44,647 nucleotides of DNA. Origin: Clostridia bacterium. Its GTDB lineage: Bacteria > Bacillota > Clostridia > Oscillospirales > Acutalibacteraceae. Of the stretch, positions 37,814-44,647 are shown one piece after another. The notes beneath the pieces are model-generated. The model was not told the origin of the DNA. It did no database searches and saw nothing but the letters and a program-made list of their open reading frames with translations. Position numbers and translations under genes: made by a program. Each line of letters begins with the position of its first letter. Within the stretch, counting starts at the first letter, position 1. The DNA lies in assembly GCA_900768075.1 (NCBI GenBank), contig CAAGBN010000056.1, forward strand, positions 1-44,647. The letters run 5' to 3'.

Positions 37814-38998
37814 ATGAAAGAATTCGAACTTAAATACGGCTGTAACCCCAACCAGAAGCCTTCAAAGATTTATATGCACGACGGCTCAGAGCTTCCCATC
37901 GAAATCCTCTGCGGCAGACCCGGTTACATCAACTTCCTCGATGCCTTCAACTCATGGCAGCTTGTTAAGGAAGTAAAAGAAGCTACAGGTCTTCCCTGTG
38001 CTGCATCATTCAAGCACGTAAGCCCCACATCAGCTGCAGTCGGTACAATTCTTCCCGAAAAGCTCAAGAAGGCTTGCTTCGTAGATGACGTTGCAGACCT
38101 TGACGAAAGCCCCCTCGCTTGTGCATATGCAAGAGCAAGAGGTACAGACAGAATGTGCTCATTCGGTGACTGGGTTGCTCTTTCAGATGTTTGTGACGCT
38201 ACAACAGCAAAGCTCATCAAGAGAGAAATCTCAGACGGTGTTATCGCTCCCGGTTACACAGACGAAGCTCTTGAAATTCTCAAGCTCAAGCGTGGCGGCA
38301 ACTACAACGTTGTTAAAATCGACCCCGACTTCGTACCCGCTGAAATCGAAACAAAGCAGGTTTACGGCATCACATTCCAGCAGGGCAGAAACAACTTTGA
38401 AATCAACGAGGCTCTTCTTGAAGACATCGTTACAAAGAATAAGGAGCTTCCCGAAAGTGCAAAGAGAGACCTCATCATCGCTCTCATCACTCTCAAATAT
38501 ACACAGTCAAACTCAGTTTGCTATGCATATGACGGTCAGGCTATCGGTGTAGGCGCAGGTCAGCAGTCAAGAATTCACTGCACAAGACTTGCAGGCACAA
38601 AGGCTGACACATGGCTTCTCCGTCAGGCTGACAAGGTTCTTAACCTTCCCTTCCTCCCCACTCTCGGCAGAGCTGACCGTGACAATGTAATCGACGGTTA
38701 CATCAACAAGAATGAAGAAGATGTTTGTGCAGACGGCAACTGGCAGAAGTACTTCACAACTCAGCCCGAGCCCTTCACAAAGGAAGAAATGGATGCTCAC
38801 CTTAAGACCTTCTCAGGCATCGCACTCGGCTCAGATGCTTTCTTCCCCTTCTCAGACAATATTGAAAGAGCATACCGCAGTGGCGTAAGCTATATCGCAG
38901 AGCCCGGCGGCTCAATCAGAGACGACGCAGTTATCGAATGTGCTGATAAGTACAACATGGTAATGGCATTCACAAAGATGAGACTCTTCCATCACTAA
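37814..38998 (+). CDS. purH: Stand-alone AICAR formyltransferase (PurH transformylase domain)
   Basis: A 394-residue protein corresponding only to the transformylase half of PurH, transferring a formyl group from 10-formyl-THF to AICAR. Motifs present are ASFKHVSPTSAAVG (with the catalytic Lys-His pair, about 65-78), YTQSNSVCYA, GVGAGQQSRIHC, SDAFFPFSDN and AEPGGSIRDD. The methylglyoxal-synthase-like cyclohydrolase domain is missing; PurO upstream supplies that step. Its substrate AICAR (ZMP) is itself a ligand of the operon's riboswitch, closing a feedback loop. A ribosome site AAGGAGAA precedes the ATG. Confidence 0.93.
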   Translation: MKEFELKYGCNPNQKPSKIYMHDGSELPIEILCGRPGYINFLDAFNSWQLVKEVKEATGLPCAASFKHVSPTSAAVGTILPEKLKKACFVDDVADLDESPLACAYARARGTDRMCSFGDWVALSDVCDATTAKLIKREISDGVIAPGYTDEALEILKLKRGGNYNVVKIDPDFVPAEIETKQVYGITFQQGRNNFEINEALLEDIVTKNKELPESAKRDLIIALITLKYTQSNSVCYAYDGQAIGVGAGQQSRIHCTRLAGTKADTWLLRQADKVLNLPFLPTLGRADRDNVIDGYINKNEEDVCADGNWQKYFTTQPEPFTKEEMDAHLKTFSGIALGSDAFFPFSDNIERAYRSGVSYIAEPGGSIRDDAVIECADKYNMVMAFTKMRLFHH

Positions 38999-39025
38999 TA
39001 ATAAATAACTTTTAGGAGAAATATC

Positions 39026-40270
39026 ATGCTTAACTACTTTAACGAACTCGAAAAATACGACGCAGAGGTTTTTGCAGCCTGCGATAAAGAATTCGAAAGA
39101 CAGCAGACCTTCATTGAGCTTATCGCTTCAGAAAACATCGTATCAAAGGCTGTTCTTTTAGCAGCAGGCAGTGTACTGACAAACAAATACGCTGAAGGCT
39201 ATCCCGGCAAGCGTTACTACGGTGGATGCCACTGTGTAGACATTGTTGAAGATATCGCAAGAGAAAGAGCAAAGAAGCTTTTCGGTGCAGAGCACGCTAA
39301 CGTTCAGCCCCATTCAGGCGCTAACGCTAACCTTGCAACATTCTTCGCACTTCTTGAAACAGGCGACACTGTTATGGGTATGAACCTTTCACAGGGCGGT
39401 CACCTTTCACACGGCTCACCCGTTAACATTTCAGGTAAATACTGGAACATTGTTCAGTACGGTGTAGACGATGTAACAGAAATGATCGATTACGACAAGA
39501 TGAGAGAGCTTGCTCTTGAATGCAAGCCCAAGCTTATCGTTGTTGGTGCAAGTGCTTATTCAAGAGTTATTGACTTCGCACGCTGCAGAGAAATCGCAGA
39601 CGAGGTCGGCGCATACCTTATGGTTGATATGGCTCACATTGCAGGTCTTGTTGCTGCAGGTCTCCATCCCTCACCCGTACCCTATGCAGATGTTGTAACA
39701 TCAACAACTCACAAGACTCTCCGTGGTCCCCGTGGTGGTCTTATCCTTTGCAAGGCTGACCTTGCTCAGAAAATCGACAAGGCTGTATTCCCCGGCACAC
39801 AGGGTGGTCCTCTTATGCACATCATCGCTGCTAAGGCTGTTGCTTTCGGCGAGGCTCTCACAGACGAGTTCAAGGCATACCAGACACAGCTTCATAAGAA
39901 TGCTGCTGCATTCTGCCAGGCTCTTATAGCTGAAGATATCGACATCGTTTCAAAGGGTACTGATAACCACCTTATGCTTCTTGACCTTCGTAAGTATGAG
40001 ATTTCAGGTAAAGAGCTTGAGCACAGACTCGACGAGGTACACATCACAGCTAATAAGAACACTATCCCCAACGATCCCAAGAGCCCCTTCGTTACAAGCG
40101 GTCTTCGCGTAGGTACAGCTGCAGTGACATCAAGAGGCTTCAAAGAGGAAGATATGGTTCAGGTTGCAAAGTGGATTAAGCTTGCAATTACAGACTTCGA
40201 AAACTCAAAAGACGAAATTACAAAGGGTGTTCTCGCTCTTTGCGAAAAATATCCTATCTACGCTGACTAA
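39026..40270 (+). CDS. glyA: Serine hydroxymethyltransferase GlyA
   Basis: PLP enzyme converting serine and THF to glycine and 5,10-methylene-THF. The 414-residue protein contains ELIASENIVS near residue 30, YPGKRYYGGCH, HSGANAN and the PLP-lysine segment TTTHKTLRGPRGG (Lys near residue 230). In this operon it makes glycine for PurD and one-carbon units for PurN and the AICAR transformylase, so its presence downstream of a ZTP riboswitch is logical. AGGAG precedes the ATG. Confidence 0.97.
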   Translation: MLNYFNELEKYDAEVFAACDKEFERQQTFIELIASENIVSKAVLLAAGSVLTNKYAEGYPGKRYYGGCHCVDIVEDIARERAKKLFGAEHANVQPHSGANANLATFFALLETGDTVMGMNLSQGGHLSHGSPVNISGKYWNIVQYGVDDVTEMIDYDKMRELALECKPKLIVVGASAYSRVIDFARCREIADEVGAYLMVDMAHIAGLVAAGLHPSPVPYADVVTSTTHKTLRGPRGGLILCKADLAQKIDKAVFPGTQGGPLMHIIAAKAVAFGEALTDEFKAYQTQLHKNAAAFCQALIAEDIDIVSKGTDNHLMLLDLRKYEISGKELEHRLDEVHITANKNTIPNDPKSPFVTSGLRVGTAAVTSRGFKEEDMVQVAKWIKLAITDFENSKDEITKGVLALCEKYPIYAD

Positions 40271-40282
40271 GAGGTAATAGAT

Positions 40283-41545
40283 ATGAAAATTATGGTTGTA
40301 GGTGGTGGCGGTCGTGAACACGCTATCATCAAAAAGCTCAAGGAAAACAAAGACATAGAAAAAATCTACGCTCTTCCCGGCAACGGCGGTATTGCTGCCG
40401 ATGCCGAGTGTGTAGCTGTAAGCGCAACAGATATCGACGGTATCTGCGAATTCGCAAAGAACAACACCATCGACTATGCTGTTGTAGCTCCCGATGATCC
40501 CCTTGTACTCGGTGCAGTTGACAGACTCAGCGCTATGGGTATTCCCTGCTTTGGTCCCGAGGCTAAGGCTGCTATCATCGAGGGTAGTAAGGTTTTCTCA
40601 AAGAACCTTATGAAGAAATACAACATTCCCACTGCTGAATACGAAGTATTCTCTGATATGGAAAAGGCTCTCGAATATCTCGAGACAGCTCCCATTCCCA
40701 CAGTTATCAAGGCTGACGGTCTTGCTCTCGGTAAGGGCGTTATCATCGCTATGACAAGAGATGAGGCTAAGGACGCTGTTAAATCAATGATGCAGGATAA
40801 AATCTTCGGCGACAGCGGTAACAACGTAGTTGTAGAAGAATTCCTCACAGGTCCCGAGGTTTCAGTTCTTTCATTCACAGACGGTAAGACAGTTGTTCCT
40901 ATGGTTTCATCAATGGACCACAAGAGAGCACTTGACAATGACGAAGGTCTCAACACAGGCGGTATGGGTACAATCGCTCCCAACCCTTACTATACAGAAG
41001 AAGTAGCAAAAGAGTGTATGGAAACTATCTTCCTTCCCACAATTGAAGCTATGAACGCTGAGGGCAGAACCTTCAAGGGTTGTCTCTACTTCGGTCTTAT
41101 GCTCACTCCCAAGGGTCCCAAGGTTATCGAATATAACTGCCGTTTCGGTGATCCCGAAACACAGGTAGTGCTTCCCCTTCTTGAAAGTGACCTTCTCACA
41201 GTTATGAAGGCTACAACAGAGGGTACTCTCGCTGAAACTGAGGTTAAATTTGCTGATAAATCAGCTTGCTGTGTAATTATGGCTTCAAAAGGCTATCCCC
41301 AGAGCTATGAAAAGGGCTATGCAATCGACATTCCCGATGATGTAAAAGACAGCGTTTATGTTGCAGGTGCAGTACTTGACGGTGATACCCTTAAAACAAG
41401 CGGTGGCCGTGTGCTTGGTGTAACAGCTGTAGGTGCTTGCCTTAACTGTGCAATCAGCGGTGCATATGAAAAGGTTAAGAAGGTATCCTTCGGCAATGCG
41501 TTCTACAGAAACGATATAGGCAAAAAAGCCAAGGAGGCAAAATAA
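40283..41545 (+). CDS. purD: Phosphoribosylamine-glycine ligase PurD
   Basis: ATP-grasp enzyme joining glycine to phosphoribosylamine, giving GAR. The 420-residue protein starts MVVGGGGREHAI and contains VIKADGLALGKGV (ATP binding), NTGGMGTIAPNP and EYNCRFGDPETQ (Mg2+/ATP site). It follows glyA by 12 bases and ends directly against purL, the AAGGAGG for purL lying in its last codons. Confidence 0.97.
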   Translation: MKIMVVGGGGREHAIIKKLKENKDIEKIYALPGNGGIAADAECVAVSATDIDGICEFAKNNTIDYAVVAPDDPLVLGAVDRLSAMGIPCFGPEAKAAIIEGSKVFSKNLMKKYNIPTAEYEVFSDMEKALEYLETAPIPTVIKADGLALGKGVIIAMTRDEAKDAVKSMMQDKIFGDSGNNVVVEEFLTGPEVSVLSFTDGKTVVPMVSSMDHKRALDNDEGLNTGGMGTIAPNPYYTEEVAKECMETIFLPTIEAMNAEGRTFKGCLYFGLMLTPKGPKVIEYNCRFGDPETQVVLPLLESDLLTVMKATTEGTLAETEVKFADKSACCVIMASKGYPQSYEKGYAIDIPDDVKDSVYVAGAVLDGDTLKTSGGRVLGVTAVGACLNCAISGAYEKVKKVSFGNAFYRNDIGKKAKEAK

Positions 41546-44500
41546 ATGGTATATCGCATATATGTTGAAAAGAAAAAGGAACTCGCTAACGAAGCAAAGG
41601 CTCTCTTAGGCGATATCAACTCACTTCTCGGCATCAAAAGCGTAAGTGACGTTCGCGTTATCAACCGCTACGATGCAGAAGATATCGAAAAGGATCTTTT
41701 CGATTATGCAGTTAAAAACGTATTCTCAGAGCCCCAGCTTGATATAACAACAACTGCACTCGAGGCTGACGGTGCAACAGTATTTGCTGTTGAGCCCCTC
41801 CCCGGTCAGTACGATCAGAGAGCTGACTCTGCTGCACAGTGTATCCAGATTATCTCACAGGGCGAAAGACCTACAGTTAAAACTGCAAAGGTTTATCTCC
41901 TTTACGGTAATATGACAGAGGCTGAGCTTGCTGAAATCAAAAAGTACGTTATCAACCCCGTTGAATCAAGAGAAGCTTCTCTTGAAGAGGCTGAAACTCT
42001 CAAGACAAAGTACGATATCCCCACAGAGGTTGAAACTCTCGACGGCTTCATCGACCTTGACAAGGACGGTCTTGCTGATTTCGTTAAGAAATATGCTCTT
42101 GCTATGGATAACGATGATATCGCTTTCTGTCAGGACTACTTCAAAAAAGAAGGCAGAACCCCCACTATCACTGAAATCCGTATGATCGATACATACTGGT
42201 CAGACCACTGCCGTCATACAACCTTCCTCACAACTATCGATTCAGTTAAGTTTGAGGATGAGCTTCTTCAGAGAGCTTATGACGACTACATTGACACAAG
42301 AAAAGAGCTTGGCAGAACAAAGCCTATCTGCCTTATGGATATCGGTACTCTTGCAGGCAAATATCTTAACGCTAACGGCTATCTTGATAAGCTTGACGAA
42401 AGCGAAGAAATCAACGCTTGTACAGTTAAAATTGAAGTAGAGGTTGACGGCAAGAAAGAGCCCTGGCTTCTTCTCTTCAAAAACGAAACTCATAACCATC
42501 CCACAGAAATCGAGCCCTTCGGTGGAGCTGCTACCTGTATCGGTGGTGCTATCCGTGACCCCTTATCAGGCAGAAGCTACGTTTACGGCGCTATGCGTGT
42601 AACAGGTGCAGGCAACCCCTTAAAGAGTGTTGCTGAAACCATCCCCGGTAAGCTTCCTCAGAGAAAGATCGTTACAACTGCTGCTGCAGGTTATTCATCC
42701 TACGGTAACCAGATCGGTCTTGCTACCGGTATCGTTGACGAGCTTTATCACGAGGGCTACACAGCAAAGAGAATGGAAATCGGTGCTGTTATCGCTGCTG
42801 CTCCCGCTGAAAATGTAAGACGTGAATGTCCCGAAGACGGCGACGTTGTTATCCTTCTCGGTGGTGCTACAGGCCGTGACGGTTGCGGTGGTGCTACAGG
42901 TTCATCAAAGTCACACACAATGGAAAGCCTTGAGTCTTGCGGTGCTGAGGTTCAGAAGGGTAACGCTCCCGAAGAAAGAAAGCTTCAGAGACTTTTCAGA
43001 AACAAAGAAGCTTGCCGTATGATCAAGCGTTGTAACGACTTCGGTGCAGGCGGTGTATCCGTTGCTATCGGTGAGCTTGCAGATGGTCTTGAAATCGACC
43101 TTAACGCTGTACCCAAGAAGTACGAGGGTCTTGACGGCACAGAGCTCGCAATCAGTGAAAGCCAGGAAAGAATGGCTGTTGTTATAGAAAAAGAAAACAT
43201 TGACAGATTCCTCGCTCTTGCAAAGGAAGAAAACCTCAATGCAACTGTTGTTGCTAAGGTTAAGGCAGAGAAGAGACTCACAATGTATTGGAACGGCAAG
43301 GCTATCTGCGATATCAGCCGTGACTTCCTTAACTCAAACGGTGCTGAAAAGCATATCGATATCGAGGTTGCTGCTCCTCAGTGTCCCAAGAAGGAAATCA
43401 AGGGCGGTTTTGCTGAGAATATGAACGCTCTTGCAACAGACCTCAATGTCTGCTCAAAGAGAGGCCTTTCAGAGCGCTTCGACTCAACTATCGGTGCAGG
43501 TACAGTTCTTATGCCCTTCGGCGGTAAGTATCAGCACACACCCATTCAGGCAATGGTTCAGCTCATTTCAACTGAAAAGGGTCACACAGACGATTGCTCA
43601 TTTATGTCATGGGGCTACAACCCCTTCTATACAGAGAAAACTCCTTTCCACGGCTCATATATGGCTGTAATCGAATCAGTTTGTAAGCTTATTGCTACAG
43701 GTGCGACCTTTGAGGATGTTTATCTCACATTCCAGGAATACTTCGAGAGACCCGGTAAGGATCCCAAGCGTTGGGGCAAGCCTCTTGCTGCACTTCTCGG
43801 TGCATTCAAGGCTCAGAAGGACCTTAAGGTTGCTGCTATCGGCGGTAAGGACTCAATGAGCGGTACATTCGAAAATCTCGACGTACCTCCCACACTTGTT
43901 TCATTTGCTGTTACAACAGGCAAGGTATCAGATGTTGTTTCACCTGAATTCAAGAAGGCAGGCAACAAGCTTATTAAGATTGCTCCCGAATTTGATGCAG
44001 ACCACCTTCCCGTAACAGAATCACTTCTCAAGGTATTCGATAAGGTTACTGCTCTTCTCCGTAGCGGTAAGGCTGTATCCTGTTACACACCCGGCTTCGG
44101 CGGTGTTGCAGAAGCAGTTATGAAGATGTGCTTCGGTAACGGTCTCGGCTTCGACTATGCTGACGGTATCAGCGTAGAAGATGCTTTCTCATATGCTTAC
44201 GGCAGCTTCCTTCTTGAGGTTGAAGCAGATGTAAACGAAGGCGAACTTATCGGTTACATCACAGACAAAGGCGTTATCTCAATGGGCGGCGAAGAAGTTT
44301 GCCTCAAGGGTCTTCTCGGCGCGTACGAAGATAAGCTTGAGAGTGTATACTCCTGCAATATTGACCAGTCAAGCAGCAAGGTTGAAACCTTCTCATATGA
44401 AGCAACAAAGAGGGTTGCTCCCGCAATCAAGACCACTAAGCCCAAGGTGCTTATTCCTGTATTCCCCGGCACAAACTGCGAATTCGATTCAGCTAAGGCT

Positions 44501-44647
44501 ATGGACGATGCAGGCGCTGAAAGCAAGATTATTGTTATCAATAACCTCAGCGCTGACGGTATCCAGAGAAGCGTTGAAACTTTCGCAAAAGAGCTCCTCA
44601 ATCTGCTTATTCAGATGCTCTGCATTATCCCTGCACGACTTCCTGAA
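41546..44647 (+). CDS. purL: Phosphoribosylformylglycinamidine synthase PurL, long form, 3' truncated by window
   Basis: The frame is open from the ATG at 41546 to the edge, 1034 residues of an expected roughly 1250. It is the single-chain FGAM synthase, which uses glutamine and ATP to convert FGAR to FGAM. Seen in order are a PurS-like N-terminal region, SDHCRHTTF, ETHNHPTEIEPFGGAATCIGG (about 312-332), GRDGCGGATGSSKSH, a second synthetase-like half, and the start of the class I glutaminase domain (PKVLIPVFPGTNCEFDSAKA). The last about 20 codons depart from the expected glutaminase pattern, which may be poor sequence at a contig end. Confidence 0.95.
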   Translation, partial: MVYRIYVEKKKELANEAKALLGDINSLLGIKSVSDVRVINRYDAEDIEKDLFDYAVKNVFSEPQLDITTTALEADGATVFAVEPLPGQYDQRADSAAQCIQIISQGERPTVKTAKVYLLYGNMTEAELAEIKKYVINPVESREASLEEAETLKTKYDIPTEVETLDGFIDLDKDGLADFVKKYALAMDNDDIAFCQDYFKKEGRTPTITEIRMIDTYWSDHCRHTTFLTTIDSVKFEDELLQRAYDDYIDTRKELGRTKPICLMDIGTLAGKYLNANGYLDKLDESEEINACTVKIEVEVDGKKEPWLLLFKNETHNHPTEIEPFGGAATCIGGAIRDPLSGRSYVYGAMRVTGAGNPLKSVAETIPGKLPQRKIVTTAAAGYSSYGNQIGLATGIVDELYHEGYTAKRMEIGAVIAAAPAENVRRECPEDGDVVILLGGATGRDGCGGATGSSKSHTMESLESCGAEVQKGNAPEERKLQRLFRNKEACRMIKRCNDFGAGGVSVAIGELADGLEIDLNAVPKKYEGLDGTELAISESQERMAVVIEKENIDRFLALAKEENLNATVVAKVKAEKRLTMYWNGKAICDISRDFLNSNGAEKHIDIEVAAPQCPKKEIKGGFAENMNALATDLNVCSKRGLSERFDSTIGAGTVLMPFGGKYQHTPIQAMVQLISTEKGHTDDCSFMSWGYNPFYTEKTPFHGSYMAVIESVCKLIATGATFEDVYLTFQEYFERPGKDPKRWGKPLAALLGAFKAQKDLKVAAIGGKDSMSGTFENLDVPPTLVSFAVTTGKVSDVVSPEFKKAGNKLIKIAPEFDADHLPVTESLLKVFDKVTALLRSGKAVSCYTPGFGGVAEAVMKMCFGNGLGFDYADGISVEDAFSYAYGSFLLEVEADVNEGELIGYITDKGVISMGGEEVCLKGLLGAYEDKLESVYSCNIDQSSSKVETFSYEATKRVAPAIKTTKPKVLIPVFPGTNCEFDSAKAMDDAGAESKIIVINNLSADGIQRSVETFAKELLNLLIQMLCIIPARLPE

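Noticed and set aside
42242..42499. Antisense and alternate-frame open frames within purL and the other purine genes
   Set aside because: They lie entirely within well-supported genes and show no independent start signals or family motifs; they follow from codon bias of the real frame.

Overview
The window looks like chromosomal DNA of a low-to-moderate-GC Gram-positive anaerobe of class Clostridia, probably an Oscillospiraceae/Ruminococcus-type gut bacterium. The evidence is strong AGGAGG ribosome sites, near-consensus sigma-A promoters with 17-18 base spacers, a LexA gene with Bacillus-type SOS boxes, a SpoIIE phosphatase and a SpoIIQ-like M23 protein (so a sporulation lineage), Thr-rich linkers in surface proteins, and paired MarR/ABC exporter loci. 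The assignment is inferred from gene content, not from a marker gene.

Positions 1-9800 are mostly short units: GAPDH, a YfbR-like 5'-deoxynucleotidase, an anchored protein of unknown function, a PduL-type phosphotransacylase, a secreted Ig-like (BIG2) protein, a family 4 uracil-DNA glycosylase coupled to a P-loop kinase-like protein, a CDF metal exporter with a ten-histidine tail divergent from a TetR regulator, and a DUF554-EamA membrane pair. Positions 9800-14000 hold spoIIE, a 35-residue peptide gene with its own promoter, and a GPH-type sugar:cation symporter.

Positions 14100-30700 are a transport region. On the minus strand a MarR regulator precedes a large internally duplicated exported protein and a fused ATPase-FtsX transporter. 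Divergently, a second MarR precedes a heterodimeric ABC exporter. Then come mgtE, behind an elaborate structured leader, and a second heterodimeric ABC exporter. In both exporters the degenerate residues of the two subunits would fall in the same ATP site.

Positions 30700-32300 carry lexA (two SOS boxes) divergent from the SpoIIQ-like gene, which has a sigma-F-like promoter. From 32330 to the right edge runs a purine operon behind a ZTP riboswitch with an intrinsic terminator: purE, purC, a PurF homologue, purM, purN, a PurO-type IMP cyclohydrolase, a stand-alone AICAR transformylase, glyA, purD and a truncated purL. The PurF homologue lacks the N-terminal nucleophile Cys. PurB is not in the window.

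Between genes there are three kinds of structured repeat: (i) a roughly 90-base element folding into a perfect four-way junction with three internal hairpins, two copies, covarying stems; (ii) an imperfect palindrome of about 60 bases just after stop codons, three copies, always sense to the preceding gene; (iii) an array of five triloop hairpins separated by 7-base linkers in the mgtE leader. These, with the mgtE leader's small ORF and mutually exclusive stems, are the least explained parts of the window.
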